64,000 nucleotides of DNA from Synechococcus sp. Cruz-7E5 (GCF_024345995.1 NZ_JAGQCE010000005.1:124001-188000), one strand, 5' to 3'; shown: positions 17,235-30,000, counted from the first letter of the stretch. Made by a program: numbers and translations. The notes: generated by a model not told the origin, from the letters alone.

Positions 17235-18300
17235 GCGGCTCCAGGGGCGGTAAGGGACGCCGCAGCGACTCGGGCTGCAGGCCCTCCCGCAGGGCCAGCA
17301 CCATCCCAGCGGCCTCCGCGTAGCTGGCTGCGTCGATCGTCCGCAGACCAAGGAGCTCGGCGCTCACGTTTAGAAGTGAAGGGTTGCCCTCGACGGAGAT
17401 CAGGGGGATGCCCCGCTCTGCGCAGGCCAGGACAGCCTCACCGCCCAGGGCACCGGCGGGGGCCACCACAGCGCCGATCCGGCTGGGATGAATCAGGCCA
17501 TCGCCAAAGAGCTCAAGCCCAGGTGATGGCACGGGCTGCAGCGGGATGAGGTTGGGGGCCCGACTCAGGCCCACCAGCACACAGGGGAGAAAGGTGTGAC
17601 CCAGCTCTTCCGCAGCGGCCAGTGGGTCCAGGCGCGGATCCAGAGGCAGGGGGGCAAGGGCCGGGGCATGGGCGCAGGGGAGGCCCAGCTGGCGGCTGAG
17701 CAGATGGCTGATCACGGCTTCAGCGCCGGCGAGGGCATCCACGCCGCTGCCCTGGCGGTAGGAGGCCAGGGCCTCACTGCAAGGGTCATCGGGGAAGCGG
17801 GCCACCACGGCGATGGCGGTGGCACCGGCCTGGCGCAGGCGTTCCCCCGCCCGGATCAGAGCATCCGGCCGGCCGATCAGTCCGCTGCTAGCCCCGCTGG
17901 GGCCGAGCGAGAGGCTCACTTCCAGGGGAGCGTCGGTACTGACCACAGGGCCGATTGAGAGACCAAGGCTGGCGCGGCAGGCCTCGGCCACCTGCAGGTG
18001 ACGCAGGCGCAGCTCCTCCTCGATACCGGCATCGAGCAGCAGCCCCACCTGCTGGGACGCCACGGGCGCCAGGGCCAGATCACCGGCCGCAAAGCGGTTC
18101 AGAGCCCAGCCCTCCACGTAATGGATACGCGGGTCGCTCCAGTAGAGAGCCGCCGCATTGAGGACATTGGGATGGGTGATCAGGCAGCCGGAAGCGGCCG
18201 CCAACAGCCGGGCTGCCGGCAGGCCATCGCCGGCATAGCCGCCGATGGCACAGCCGATGCCGGTGGGAATCACCAACAAAGTGGGCAGAGGCCGGCTCAA
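17146..18300 (-). CDS. DUF3326 family protein
   Basis: A 384-aa protein of a family widespread in cyanobacteria and plants, with no established function. Characteristic segments include LLVIPTGIGCAIGGYAGD at the N terminus, CLITHPNVLNAAALYW, and GGEAVLACAERGIPLISVE. No catalytic motif is obvious to me. The last ~35 residues are Pro/Arg/Gly-rich and are encoded antisense to the end of ald, so the family domain probably ends near residue 345. The ATG overlaps the stop of the 63-aa gene upstream by 4 bp. It is the most distal gene of the minus-strand block that begins with the atp genes. Confidence 0.85.
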   Translation of the reverse strand: MSRPLPTLLVIPTGIGCAIGGYAGDGLPAARLLAAASGCLITHPNVLNAAALYWSDPRIHYVEGWALNRFAAGDLALAPVASQQVGLLLDAGIEEELRLRHLQVAEACRASLGLSIGPVVSTDAPLEVSLSLGPSGASSGLIGRPDALIRAGERLRQAGATAIAVVARFPDDPCSEALASYRQGSGVDALAGAEAVISHLLSRQLGLPCAHAPALAPLPLDPRLDPLAAAEELGHTFLPCVLVGLSRAPNLIPLQPVPSPGLELFGDGLIHPSRIGAVVAPAGALGGEAVLACAERGIPLISVEGNPSLLNVSAELLGLRTIDAASYAEAAGMVLALREGLQPESLRRPLPPLEPLSADRPSDGGSAFPGPWPLRDGRPPHPPC

Positions 18301-18488
18301 GGGATCTGAAGCAGGACCGCTTCGATCCGCAACCGCCGCCGCGGGCTGGAGCCTTCCGCGGCCGGCAGGACAGCGGTGATGGCCCAGCGCAAGGGGTCTC
18401 CGCGCTCAGCTAGGGCTGAACGCACCTGGGGAAGCAGCAGACCGGGGGCCGCCTCCAACCAGAAGTCCACTGTCTCGAGCCGGGGCAC
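18297..18488 (-). CDS. Conserved-looking small protein
   Basis: A 63-aa soluble protein that I cannot assign. It starts at ATG 11 bp after the ferredoxin stop and its stop overlaps the DUF3326 start, so it fits an operon of small spacing. The sequence is mixed in composition (LETVDFWLEAAPGLLLPQVR and LRWAITAVLP) with a plausible strand-helix-strand pattern, and it does not look like an antisense artefact because no gene lies on the opposite strand. Function unknown. Confidence 0.65.
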   Translation of the reverse strand: MPRLETVDFWLEAAPGLLLPQVRSALAERGDPLRWAITAVLPAAEGSSPRRRLRIEAVLLQIP

Positions 18489-18499
18489 TGCAGGGGGAC

Positions 18500-18823
18500 T
18501 CAGCGCTGGTACTGGCCGAACTGGATCTCGTAGAGCGCATCCTCCTGGCCAGCCACAAGGTTCAGATCACTGCGGGGGTAAGACACACACAGCAGGGCAA
18601 AGCCCTCGGCCTGCAATTCTGCCTTGACACCCATCGCATCGGGCTGGTTCACCTCCCCTTGGCGTAAGCGAGCCGCACAGGTGGTGCACACCCCGGAGCA
18701 GCAAGAGCTGGGCAAGGGAACACCGGCCTCCTCCGCCGCCGCGAGAACCGTCTGATCCGCCCGGCAGGGAAAAGTGTGAGTGACGCCGTTGAGCTCGGCG
18801 ATCACGGTGAAACTGTCACTCAT
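18500..18823 (-). CDS. Plant-type [2Fe-2S] ferredoxin
   Basis: A 107-aa soluble electron carrier. The cluster ligands are Cys41, Cys46, Cys49 and Cys79 in PSSCCSGVCTTCAARL and FALLCVSYPRSD, the CX4CX2C...C pattern of photosynthetic-type ferredoxins; Cys42 is an additional cysteine. The ATG at 18823 was chosen because it starts a normal beta-strand (SFTVIAELNGV). Its C terminus is longer than that of PetF and it is not a standard PetF sequence, so it is more likely a specialised ferredoxin. It lies 74 bp downstream of the 2OG-Fe(II) oxygenase gene, whose partner it could be (inference only). Confidence 0.9.
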   Translation of the reverse strand: MSDSFTVIAELNGVTHTFPCRADQTVLAAAEEAGVPLPSSCCSGVCTTCAARLRQGEVNQPDAMGVKAELQAEGFALLCVSYPRSDLNLVAGQEDALYEIQFGQYQR

Positions 18824-18897
18824 GGCGTGGTGGAAACGCGGCAGGGGCCTGTCGCGGCGCGTGGTCGGTTTCAGGAGGAGACCGCCTTTCCAGCGGA

Positions 18898-19665
18898 TCA
18901 CCCCTCTATCTTCCCGGACGGCGTGGCCCCATCGAGTGGCAGCTCCAGCCACTGGCCGGGATGGGGCGCCAGATATTCCGGCGGCTGGGGCTCACAAGGG
19001 CCGCAGGCTGGAGCCGTGAGGCAGAGGTCAAAACTGATCGAGAGGCGCAGGTCCTCCTCTTCCTCGCTTGGCAACACAGCGTGGTCGGTGCTGGAGGGGA
19101 AGAGAACCAGCAGACCCGCCTGCGGGGCGAGGTCGTGCCAGCCGGCATTGAGTGGATGGCCCGGAGCGAGCGGGCCGTCGTGGCCGACCGCCAGGCCGGG
19201 CACCAGCTCATTGCTGCGGCGTCCATCGAACAGGCGCAGGCAACCGCTGCGGCCGCTGCCATCGCCATTGAGGTAATACACAGCGCTGAGATGGGCATTG
19301 GGATGGTGGTGGCGACCCACCACCTGGCCCGGCTCCGCAACCACGGGCCAGCAACGCTGCAGATGCAGCCTGATGCGCGCGAGATCGAAGCCAAGACCCC
19401 TCAGGTAGTGCTGTGCTTCGCAGCACACCTGCTCCAACAGCCAGGCGAACTCAGGACGCCTATGCAGCTGCCAGACGCCATGAAAATCCCCGGTCCAGGC
19501 GCAACCTGGATCGGGGTTGGCATCCTGCTCGCCGCGCAGGGCAAGCACCTGTTGAAGCATCAGGGCCGAATCGAGCGGATCAGGCCTCAGTTGAGCCCTG
19601 CCAATCGCCAGAGGGAAGAGGCTGAGGATCCCTCGATCCGGCTCAGGCCATGGCTGTTGCACCAC
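18898..19665 (-). CDS. Putative 2OG-Fe(II) oxygenase (TIGR02466-like)
   Basis: A 255-aa protein resembling the putative 2-oxoglutarate/Fe(II)-dependent oxygenase family TIGR02466. The double-stranded beta-helix region contains [20 protein letters not shown], which would hold the first iron ligands, then [14 protein letters not shown] with a distal His and LRLSISFDL with the Arg that would bind the cosubstrate. The substrate is unknown. It starts at GTG 19665 and overlaps the end of atpG by 23 bp, an unusual tail-in overlap suggesting coupling to the ATP synthase operon. A later start is possible because the first ~20 residues overlap atpG. Confidence 0.8.
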   Translation of the reverse strand: MVQQPWPEPDRGILSLFPLAIGRAQLRPDPLDSALMLQQVLALRGEQDANPDPGCAWTGDFHGVWQLHRRPEFAWLLEQVCCEAQHYLRGLGFDLARIRLHLQRCWPVVAEPGQVVGRHHHPNAHLSAVYYLNGDGSGRSGCLRLFDGRRSNELVPGLAVGHDGPLAPGHPLNAGWHDLAPQAGLLVLFPSSTDHAVLPSEEEEDLRLSISFDLCLTAPACGPCEPQPPEYLAPHPGQWLELPLDGATPSGKIEG

Positions 19666-20596
19666 CCACCACTTCCAGGATCTCCTGGGTGATGGCCGCC
19701 TGGCGGGCCTTGTTGTAGTCGAGGGTGAGGCTCTTGGCGAGAGCTTTGGCGTTGTCGCTGGCGTTGTTCATGGCCGTCATTCGGCTTGCCAGCTCACTGG
19801 CCGACGACTCCTGCAGGGAACGCAGCAGCTGATTCTCCAGATAAAGAGGCAGCAGGGCGTTGAGCAACTGATCAGGACTCTGCTCAAAAACAAAGTCAGA
19901 TTCCAGGGCCGGCTCCTGGTTGGGTGCCGTGGCACGTTCCACCGCCAGACGACCCTCGCGGGTGGTCAGGCGGAAAATCTCGTCGTCAGGGCTGGCGATG
20001 CCCTGGGGATCGAGCGGCAACAGGGTCTGGGAAACAGGAGCACTGCTGACCAGGTTGATGAACTTGGTGTACACCATCTCGACGCGGTCAGTGGAGCCGG
20101 AGAGGAACTCGGCCAGCACCTGATCAGCGATAGAGCGCGCCTCATCGGCATTCGGCACCTGGTCGAGTCCAGTGAACGTGGCCGTGATCGGATACGAGCG
20201 ATTCTGGAAGTAGGTGGTGGCCTTACGGCCGATCAGGACCAGCGAAATCTCGTAGCCCTGTCCCTTCAACTCAGCGAAACGCTGTTCCGTGCGCTTGATG
20301 ATGTTGGCGTTGTAGCCACCACATAGGCCCCGATCGGCACTGACCGCCAACAGGGTGATGTTGCGTAGGGGACGCTCCTGCTCAAGCAGGGGTGTGTTGA
20401 CAACGTCTTCAAAGCGCAGGCGTGATTGCAGGTTCTCGAGCACCCGCGCCAGTCGGTCTGCGAAGGGCCTGGCGCGCAGAACCTGTTCCTGGGCGCGGCG
20501 AACTTTTGCCGCCGCCACCAGGCGCATCGCCTCGGTGATCTTGCGGGTGTTCTTAACGGAACTGATCCGATCTCGGATTTCCTTGAGGTTGGCCAT
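19643..20596 (-). CDS. atpG: ATP synthase gamma subunit
   Basis: A 317-aa central-stalk subunit of F1. The N-terminal coiled coil starts [20 protein letters not shown] and the C-terminal helix includes [17 protein letters not shown]. The middle carries the extra segment found in cyanobacterial gamma subunits but not in other bacteria (about residues 195-230, [20 protein letters not shown]). The chloroplast redox-regulatory cysteine pair is absent. It follows atpA by 12 bp. Couples rotation of the c-ring to catalysis at the thylakoid membrane. Confidence 0.97.
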   Translation of the reverse strand: MANLKEIRDRISSVKNTRKITEAMRLVAAAKVRRAQEQVLRARPFADRLARVLENLQSRLRFEDVVNTPLLEQERPLRNITLLAVSADRGLCGGYNANIIKRTEQRFAELKGQGYEISLVLIGRKATTYFQNRSYPITATFTGLDQVPNADEARSIADQVLAEFLSGSTDRVEMVYTKFINLVSSAPVSQTLLPLDPQGIASPDDEIFRLTTREGRLAVERATAPNQEPALESDFVFEQSPDQLLNALLPLYLENQLLRSLQESSASELASRMTAMNNASDNAKALAKSLTLDYNKARQAAITQEILEVVGGATAMA

Positions 20597-20608
20597 GGTG
20601 GGGGGACC

Positions 20609-22186
<1,578 letters not shown>

Positions 22187-22735
22187 CTAGCCAGCTTTGG
22201 CCAGAGCCAGGCCAAGACGGCGCACCTGGCCAGCGAGGCTCGCGTCGATCACCTGGGAACCGACGCTGACGACGAAGCCACCGATGAGGGCAGGGTCGAT
22301 GTGCAGGTCGAATTCGACCTTGTCGGTGCCGGCAACGGCCTGAACCTTGGTATGCAGGGCCTGCTGCTGCTGCTCACTCAGAGGTGAAGCGGAAGTGACC
22401 CGGGCCAGGGCAATCCCCCGTTGCTCCCGGTAGAGCACCAGGAAGCGATCCAGAACCGCATCAAGCATGGAGATGCGTTGGCGATCCGCGAGCACCTTGA
22501 GCAGTGTCAGGAACGTTGGAGTGATGTCCTTCTCGAACAGCGTGATCAGGGCCTTCTTCTTGGCGTCGGGCTCGAGCACCGGCGAGGCGAAAGCTGCCCG
22601 CAACTCTGGTGAGGCATGCCAGAGCTCAAGGAGCTCCTTGGCCTGCTCGGCCACAAGTTCGGTTTCCTGTCTCTGATCGACCACCTGAAGCAGGGCTTCG
22701 GCGTAAGGGGTGGAGATGGAGTTGAGGAGAGGCAT
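22187..22735 (-). CDS. atpH: ATP synthase delta subunit
   Basis: A 182-aa delta (OSCP-like) subunit linking the peripheral stalk to F1. Recognised by the N-terminal PYAEALLQVVDQRQE, the central ITLFEKDITPTFLTLLKVL, and the C-terminal DKVEFDLHIDPALIGGFVV, all typical of the family. The ATG overlaps the last base of the atpF stop codon, which implies coupled translation. It sits in the usual position between atpF and atpA. Confidence 0.96.
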   Translation of the reverse strand: MPLLNSISTPYAEALLQVVDQRQETELVAEQAKELLELWHASPELRAAFASPVLEPDAKKKALITLFEKDITPTFLTLLKVLADRQRISMLDAVLDRFLVLYREQRGIALARVTSASPLSEQQQQALHTKVQAVAGTDKVEFDLHIDPALIGGFVVSVGSQVIDASLAGQVRRLGLALAKAG

Positions 22736-23265
22736 CAGGCTTGCCCAAGGCTGTTGATGGATTGGTCGATGAAGCGAGCCTGAGCCTCGGCGTCGAGCTT
22801 GCCGGGCAAGGAAGCAAGGGCCCTATCGACAGCGCGTCGGGCGGCCTCGCGGCGCAGCTGTTCGCTGACTCTGGATGCTTCCGTCTGGAGGTCGGCCACT
22901 GCACCCTGCTTGAGACGGGCCATCTCATCGACGGTTCGGCGCTCACTATCTAGGCGCAGGGCATCAGCACGGGCCCTGGCATCACTCCGGATCTTCTCGG
23001 CCTTCATCTGAGCATCGGCCAAGTCCTGCTTGGCTGCCGCCAGGGCCGTGGTGGTCTCGAGGAGACGCTGCTCGGCATCCTGCAGATCAGCAAGGATGGT
23101 AGCTCGCCTGGTCGCGAGAATCCCTCCGAGCACCTTGGGCAAGAACCAGACCAATGCGGCGATTACGATCGCCAGGTTGATGATGTTGGTTTCGAAAAGA
23201 TTCAGGTTGAGGCCGAATCCTCCCTCACTCGCAAGAAAGCTGGGGACTGAAGTGAGGATGTTCAT
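22735..23265 (-). CDS. atpF: ATP synthase b subunit
   Basis: A 176-aa peripheral-stalk subunit. A single membrane helix (about residues 25-45, [20 protein letters not shown]) is followed by a long charged helix ([20 protein letters not shown]) that forms the b/b' coiled coil. The start overlaps the stop of the preceding b' gene by four bases (ATGA). It matches cyanobacterial b subunits in order and length. Confidence 0.95.
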   Translation of the reverse strand: MNILTSVPSFLASEGGFGLNLNLFETNIINLAIVIAALVWFLPKVLGGILATRRATILADLQDAEQRLLETTTALAAAKQDLADAQMKAEKIRSDARARADALRLDSERRTVDEMARLKQGAVADLQTEASRVSEQLRREAARRAVDRALASLPGKLDAEAQARFIDQSINSLGQA

Positions 23266-23732
23266 TGTGCTGCCAGCAAACGGGTCACGATCAGATCGCC
23301 GAGCCGGTCGGCTTCAACATTAAGAGTTTCTTCAGCCTGCTTCCTCTGGCTGTCGATTTCCCGCCGAGCCGACTCACGGCTGCCATTGGCTTCCGCCTGG
23401 GCCGCTGCGAGTGCACTGCGGTAAAGACGATCCATTTCCTGTTCGGCCTCCACAATCAATGACTGGGCCTGCTGGCGGGCTTCGCGCAGCTGCTGGCGCA
23501 GATCCGCCTCCAGCCGCTCAGTCTGGGCAAGCTGCTGCTTGGCCTCGGCGCGACTGGTGGAGATGTAGCTCTCACGCTCCTCGACGGTCTTGCCGACAGG
23601 GCGGAAAAACAGAGCGTTGAGAATGAAGGTGAGGAGGACGACCTGAACCGCCATCAGCGGCAGGGTGGCATCGAGGTCGAACAGACCTCCCTCGGGAGCA
23701 CCTGCTGCGGCAAGCAGTAGCCAGCTGGTCAT
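23262..23732 (-). CDS. atpF2: ATP synthase b' subunit
   Basis: A 156-aa second peripheral-stalk subunit, the divergent b' duplicate typical of photosynthetic bacteria and chloroplasts (often called atpG in cyanobacteria). One N-terminal membrane helix ([20 protein letters not shown]) precedes a long Ala/Gln/Glu-rich helix ([20 protein letters not shown]). The N terminus starts [16 protein letters not shown]. It forms a heterodimer with the b subunit encoded immediately downstream. Confidence 0.94.
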   Translation of the reverse strand: MTSWLLLAAAGAPEGGLFDLDATLPLMAVQVVLLTFILNALFFRPVGKTVEERESYISTSRAEAKQQLAQTERLEADLRQQLREARQQAQSLIVEAEQEMDRLYRSALAAAQAEANGSRESARREIDSQRKQAEETLNVEADRLGDLIVTRLLAAQ

Positions 23733-23861
23733 GGGGCGGGGACGCTGGAGGGATCGGGTGGGCCGCCCCGACCTGGAGGAGGAGGGGACGTATAGAAGCT
23801 TTGGGACAACAGAACGGGGACCGAGGCCTCAGCCCCAGTCCCCCGTTCCTGCCGGGAGCGA

Positions 23862-24209
<348 letters not shown>

Positions 24210-24273
24210 CTACGCGCAGAAGATTTAGCAGAACGACCGACCGGACCTGTGGAGGCTGATCAGCCTTGAAGAA

Positions 24274-25002
24274 TCAGTGGTGCTCTTCGTGCACGGCTTC
24301 ACCGATGTAATAAGCGGCGAGGGTTGCAAAAATCAGGGCCTGGATGGCGCTGGTGAAGAGACCCAGGAACATGGCAGGGAGTGGCACAACCAGGGGTACC
24401 AGGAACGCCAGCACCGCCACCACCAGCTCGTCGGCAAGAATGTTGCCGAACAGACGGAAGGAGAGCGACAGGGGCTTGGTGAAATCCTCGACGATCTTGA
24501 ATGGAAGCATGATCGGCGTGGGCTCCACGTAATACTCGAAGTATCGAAAGCCCTTGCGGCTCAGACCTGCATAGAAGTAGGCCAGAGATACCAGCAAAGC
24601 CAGGGCAATGGTGGTGTTGATATCAGCAGTAGGTGCCCCGAGCTCACCACTGGGCAGATGAATCAGTTTCCAGGGAACCAGGGCTCCGCCCCAGTTGCTC
24701 ACGAAAATGAACAGGAAAAGGGTGCCGATGAAAGGAAGCCAGTCACGGTAAGCCTTTTCGCCGATCTGATCACGGGCCAGATCACGCAGATAACCCCAGA
24801 TGAATTCCAGCAGGTTCTGGACACCACGGGGATCGCGCTCGAGGTTTCTGGTACCAGCTACAACCAGAGCCAGCAGCGCGCCGATGACGAGCCAGGAGCT
24901 CAGGAATACCTGGCCATGAATTTGAAAGCCACCGATCTTCCAGTAGAGGTGCTGACCCACCTCCAGCTCGGCGAATGGAAGGGAAAGAGACAACGGAACC
25001 AT
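24274..25002 (-). CDS. atpB: ATP synthase a subunit
   Basis: A 242-aa integral membrane subunit forming the proton half-channels beside the c-ring. It shows [20 protein letters not shown] near the N terminus, [14 protein letters not shown], and the conserved [17 protein letters not shown] segment that contains the essential arginine. The C-terminal part has [20 protein letters not shown]. Length and motifs match the cyanobacterial family. It follows the atpI-like gene by 64 bp. Confidence 0.97.
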   Translation of the reverse strand: MVPLSLSLPFAELEVGQHLYWKIGGFQIHGQVFLSSWLVIGALLALVVAGTRNLERDPRGVQNLLEFIWGYLRDLARDQIGEKAYRDWLPFIGTLFLFIFVSNWGGALVPWKLIHLPSGELGAPTADINTTIALALLVSLAYFYAGLSRKGFRYFEYYVEPTPIMLPFKIVEDFTKPLSLSFRLFGNILADELVVAVLAFLVPLVVPLPAMFLGLFTSAIQALIFATLAAYYIGEAVHEEHH

Positions 25003-25066
25003 CGAGGGGTACAGAGGTGCCGCTGAAGCGACGGATTGGGTGATCAGGAAATCGAGGTATCGCTGA

Positions 25067-25603
25067 TCAGGGACGGACGAAGGCCTGAAGGAGAAGGGCC
25101 GGCTTGTAGAGCAGGAACCCGATCAAGGCCGGAAGGATTTCCAGCTGGGGAATCCGGGAGCAACTCAACACGAGCACCACCGGAACCAGCAACTGACCCT
25201 TTCCAACCCCCTTGGAGTCGGGACCGATACGACCCACGCTGCGTGCCAGAAGCCGCAGGTAGAGCATGCCGGAGACCGCTCCAAGCGAGAGGCTCAGGGC
25301 AGTAGTCCAATCGAACAGGAAGGCAGCCGCAGGGACAGCCAGAGCTGAAACCAGCAGAGTGGACAACAACAGACGCCTTTGCAGACGCACGTACTCGTCC
25401 ATGCCGTTATCTGGAATGTCCACCTCTGGAGTGGACTCTGGGGATGGAGCAGGCGGAACAAGAGTGGGAACCGCCAGTTCTCTCCCGGCCAGACCACGCA
25501 GCAAGGAAGCCCGCAGATCAGAAGCCTCCTGAGGGAACGCCTCAGGGGAATCAGGCCCGGTTGTGGTGCCGGATGCGGGGGTGGCCTGCAAGCGCGTCAG
25601 CAA
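25067..25603 (-). CDS. atpI: AtpI-like ATP synthase assembly protein
   Basis: A 178-aa protein at the head of the atp operon. After an ~85-residue Pro/Ser/Glu-rich N-terminal extension it has four hydrophobic segments ([59 protein letters not shown] and [15 protein letters not shown]). AtpI proteins help assemble or insert the c-ring, or affect Mg2+ supply in bacteria; in cyanobacteria the precise role is not settled. The position as first gene before atpB is the main support, together with the hydrophobic pattern. The N-terminal extension is longer than in most bacterial AtpI proteins. Confidence 0.85.
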   Translation of the reverse strand: MLTRLQATPASGTTTGPDSPEAFPQEASDLRASLLRGLAGRELAVPTLVPPAPSPESTPEVDIPDNGMDEYVRLQRRLLLSTLLVSALAVPAAAFLFDWTTALSLSLGAVSGMLYLRLLARSVGRIGPDSKGVGKGQLLVPVVLVLSCSRIPQLEILPALIGFLLYKPALLLQAFVRP

Positions 25604-25638
25604 ATCGGAAAAGGCGCGCGGAATCTATCACGAAGCTG

Positions 25639-26883
25639 TTACAACCCAGTCGTGGAGCCCTTGCCGGCAGGAGCCAGCAACAGCAGGCGGCGGCGCCAGA
25701 GAGTGCGCGCCACCGCAGCCTGCAGCTCGGACGACCAGCCCAGGGACAACCTGCCGATCGGAGTCGACTCCGGCGCAGCCTCGATGGTCATCAGCAGGGC
25801 CAGTTGCTGATCATCGAGCTCGATCGGCCTGAGGTCAGGATCGAGCAGTGTGGCCCCCGGCCAGCCCCACAGGCAGGGGTTGCGGCGTCCGCTGGCCGCC
25901 AGCAGCTCTTCGTCGTCGTCCCAGGAGCTGATGCTCAGGGGGCCTCGGCTGAGAAAGAATTCGAAGTGGCTGATGTCGGGGTCGAGGCTTTCCACAAGCG
26001 CCCAGCGCTGGTGATCGGGCAGGGCCCGGGCACGCTCCAACAGCTCTCCCTGCAACAGGCGGGCCGGATCCCAGACCTCGGGATTGGAGAAGCCGGCAAA
26101 CTCAAGCCCTGCGCTGGCCACGAAGCGAAACAGGCCTTCCAGGTCGTAGCTGGTTTCCTGAGGATGGAGATACATGTCGGCGAAATTGGCGTCCGCCGCG
26201 GTGTCGAGAGCCCAGCGCTGCTCGTGGTGGCGGCGCAGGCGGTTCGTTTCCGGCAACTGCTCGAAGAGAGCACGGCCCAGGCGCAGGCCATCACCGTCGC
26301 CGATCACGTCCAGAGCCGTGAGCGCCCGCTGCACCCGGTGGATCTCCCAGCGGCCGCCATCGGCATAAAGAAACAGATGCAACAGGCCGCCGGGGCTTAA
26401 AAGTTCAGCCAGGGCCTGCAGTCCCGCTTCGGGCTCACGCAGGTGGTGCAGCACACCGACCGAATTGATCAGCTCGAACGGGCCTTCTCCTTTGAGGTCC
26501 AGCAGACTGCGCTGCTCGAGGCGCAGGGAAGAGCAGTGCCGGGCGCCACCAGAGCGACGCAGCCGCTCGCGGGCAACCCCCAGGGCGCCTGAGCTGATGT
26601 CGACAGCCAGGATCTCCGCTCCTGGGTTGAGGTGAGCCAGGTAATCGGTGCTGACGCCAGTGCCGCAGCCAGCATCCAGCAGTCGGAGCGGCGAGCCCAC
26701 CTCCGGCAGGCGGCCCGTGCAGGCACTGCTGACGCAGGGATAGCTCCAGCGCCAGTTGTAGCCGGGTGGAGGTCCGTCCTGAAGTGGATCCCCCGGGTAG
26801 GGGAAGCGGTCATAGAAGGCGCTCACCACCGGTGTGGCGGCATCGGCGGAGCCAGGGTTCATCGTCGAGGGGATGGAATCCAT
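25639..26883 (-). CDS. SAM-dependent methyltransferase with long C-terminal region
   Basis: A 414-aa class I methyltransferase-like protein. SAM-binding motif I is LRLLDAGCGTGVSTDYL, motif II region AEILAVDISSGALGVARE, and the later segment is INSVGVLHHLREPEAGLQAL, typical of class I folds. An N-terminal VVSAFYDRFPYPGDP motif and a C-terminal ~190 residues of mixed composition follow; the latter is not a domain I can name and may recognise the substrate. Substrate unknown; a small molecule or protein is possible. ATG at 26883 was chosen; a second ATG 21 bp downstream is possible. The gene lies between the atp operon and apcE, 144 bp from the divergent apcE ATG. Confidence 0.85.
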   Translation of the reverse strand: MDSIPSTMNPGSADAATPVVSAFYDRFPYPGDPLQDGPPPGYNWRWSYPCVSSACTGRLPEVGSPLRLLDAGCGTGVSTDYLAHLNPGAEILAVDISSGALGVARERLRRSGGARHCSSLRLEQRSLLDLKGEGPFELINSVGVLHHLREPEAGLQALAELLSPGGLLHLFLYADGGRWEIHRVQRALTALDVIGDGDGLRLGRALFEQLPETNRLRRHHEQRWALDTAADANFADMYLHPQETSYDLEGLFRFVASAGLEFAGFSNPEVWDPARLLQGELLERARALPDHQRWALVESLDPDISHFEFFLSRGPLSISSWDDDEELLAASGRRNPCLWGWPGATLLDPDLRPIELDDQQLALLMTIEAAPESTPIGRLSLGWSSELQAAVARTLWRRRLLLLAPAGKGSTTGL

Positions 26884-27027
26884 GGGGAGCTTTTCATGGG
26901 CTGGGCCCACCTATGGACCCCGCTGGACGATGGGCGCCGTTGAAGGTCCGCTGCAAACATTTGTTCATGCCGGCCGGGAGGGCAGGACCCCAGCCGTAAC
27001 GTGGCTTTGCCCGGTACACGCCCGTTC

Positions 27028-30000
27028 ATGACCGTGACCGCCAGCAGCGGCAGCACCAGGGTCAGCCCCCAGCTCTACGACACCCTGCCGCTCTCCAGCG
27101 TCCGTCAGGCGGAGCAACAGGATCGCTTTCTCGAGAAGGTGGAGCTGGAAACTCTCCTCAACTTCTACCGAAGCGGTTCAGCTCGAGTTGAAGCGGCTCG
27201 GCTCATCTCCGCCAATGCCGACGCCATCGTCGCCAAGGCCGCCAACCGGATCTTCGCCGGCGGTACGCCGCTGTCCTATCTCGATGCGCCTCTGACCCCC
27301 TTCAACGTGGGTTCTCTTGAGAGCGAGCCGCTGGCCAGCGACCAGGTGGCGGCCGCTATCTCCGTGCGTACATTCGCCCAGGGCAGCGGTGGAACCGGCC
27401 TCCTCGGCCGGATCCTTGAAGGGGTCCAGGCCGATGCCGATGTGCGGGTGGTGCTTCCCCCCGGCTTCAGCCCGATCAGCGTGGCGCGCTACGGCACCGA
27501 GCGGATGCGCAAGTCGCTGCGCGACATGGGCTGGTTCCTGCGATACGTGGGGTATGCCCTGGTGGCCGGTGATCCCAGCATCCTGGCCGTAAACACACGC
27601 GGCCTGCGCGATGTGCTTGAGAGAGCCTGCTCCCTGACAGCCACCAACGTGGCCCTCCAGGAGATGCGCGCAGCCGCCGCCAATCTCTTCCGCAAGGATT
27701 CGGAATCAAGGCGACTGGTGATCGATTGCTTCAACGTGCTGCTCAAGGAGCTGGACGTTCCCACCCCCTCGGCCCGCCAGCGCCTGGGCAGCCCCGAGAA
27801 CCAGGGCCTTCAGCTTCCGGCCATCTACGCCCTGGCCGCCGAATCCCGCCAGCGCTTCGTCATGAAGTCAGGCCTCTCCGGCCGCGAAAAGGCTGAGGTG
27901 ATCCGTGCCGCCTACCGGCAGGTGTTCCAGCGAGACATCGTCAAGGGCTACTCCCAGGTGGTAGCTCCTGTGGAAGCCACCCAGGTGGCGCAGGGTCAAC
28001 TCTCGATGCGGGAGTTCATTCGCGCTCTGGGGCGCAGCAAGGAATACAGGCGTCAGTTCTACGGACGCTTCTCCAACAGCCGGGTCGTGGAACTTGCCTT
28101 CCGTCATTTCCTCGGGCGTGGCGTGAGCACGATCGAAGAATTCCGTCGCTACTTCGCCATCGTCAGCCAGCAGGGACTGCCCGGCTTGGTGGATTCCCTG
28201 ATCAACACGCAGGAGTACGCCCAGACCTTCGGGGAGGAAACTGTCCCTTACCTGCGCAGTCTGGGTGAAGAAGCCCAGGAAAGCGCCGGCTGGGGATCAA
28301 ACCGCAAGTTGTTCCGCTTCAGCGCGCCCTTTGAAGGGGCGCCGCAGTACATCACGCTCTATGCGTCATACCGCCAACCTCTGCCCGATCAGCACCCCTA
28401 CGGCGGTGGCAACGACCCCCTGGGTCTGAACTATGGGGCGATCTTCCCCTCGGGAACGGCTTCAGTGGCCACCCGATCCGCTCCTTTCAACGACGACACC
28501 CGGCGCATCCTGGTGGGCAACGGCATGGCCGAGCCCGGTCAGATGGACAGCCCCCAGTTCCGGGCCTCCACACCCCGGCGTGTCGGTCCGAAGGTGGTGA
28601 GGTTGCAGCAGATCGCCACCGGTGGGGCTTCTGTGCCACGGCGCGGCGGCCAACCCAGCATCCGCGGCACAGAATCCAGCACTCAGGCGGTGATACGGGC
28701 CGTGTACGTGCAGGTGCTCGGCACAACCGGCTACGACGGCGAGCCGCTGAAGGTGGAGGAGATCAAGCTTGAGAACGGTGACATCAGCCTGCGCGAGTTC
28801 ATTCGCCAGGTGGCCCGCTCAACCGCCTTCCGTCGCCGTTACTGGGCCAACCTCTACATCACCAAGGCCATCGAGGTGATGCACCGTCGTCTGCTCGGGC
28901 GTCCCACTTTCGGGAGGCGTGAGATCAACAGCTACTTCGACACGGCGGCGCGCAATGGCTTCTACGGCGTCGTCGACGCCATGCTGAACAGCCCTGAATA
29001 CCTTGCAGCCTTCGGGGAAGACACGGTCCCCTACGAGCGCTTCATCACCCCATCCGACCTCAATGCCCGCAGGATTCCCGCCCTGCGCCGTGTCCTCGAT
29101 CCCTCGACCATCCCAGACCTCACCCCGGTGAGCCGGCCGCAGGTGGCCCCGGTCAGCACCTTCCGCAGCAGTGGCGACATCACGCCTCGCAACCTGCCCG
29201 ACCGCCGCCTCAACCAGGTGGTGGGAGGCTGGAGTGCTCGTTTCGCCCAAGGCGAAGAGACTCCGTCAAGGCCAGCAAGCAGCTCTCCCCAGAGCCTGCG
29301 TCAACCACCCGAGCCCAGCCGCCGCTGGAGCCAGGCCCCGAGCCGGCCCGGCGCCACGTCCAGTGGCTGGAGCGCCAATGCCGGCAGCTCGGCGCGGGTG
29401 GCCAAACCTGTGGACCGCAACCAGATTCCAGGAGGCTGGAGCGCCCAGGTCGCCTCCAATGGATTCCGTGCAGTGGTGGCACCCCAGCCTGGAGCAGCCA
29501 TGGCTAAAGCCCTCGACGGAGCTCGCCCTCAGGGGTTCAGCCGCCGCCGCAGCCTCGGCCAGCCGGTGATGCTGCTGCCCGAGGCCGATGAGGCCATGCT
29601 CCAGCAGGTGATTGAAGCCACCTACCGGCAACTGCTGAACCGGATCCCGCTGGCGGCTGAGCGCCTGAGCGATGCCGAATCGCAACTGCGTGATAGGCGT
29701 CTGTCAGTTTCGGAATTCGTGGCGATGATCGCCGGCTCTGATCTTTTCCAGCAACGGCTCAACCGCATGGCGCCGCTGCGGGCTGCCTCGGCGGCATACC
29801 TCGCCCTGCTGGGCAGAGCTGCCCAGCCCCGTGAGGTGAGCCAGTACCTGGCCACCCGAGGCAAGAAGGGTCAGCTGAGCGCCCTGGACGACATGCTCTC
29901 CGGCAAGGAGTACGCCAACAGCTTCGGCCGCGATACCGTCCCCTACATCAGGGGCATGGCCACCGCCGATGGGATCCCCCTTGCCACTGTGAACCGCACG

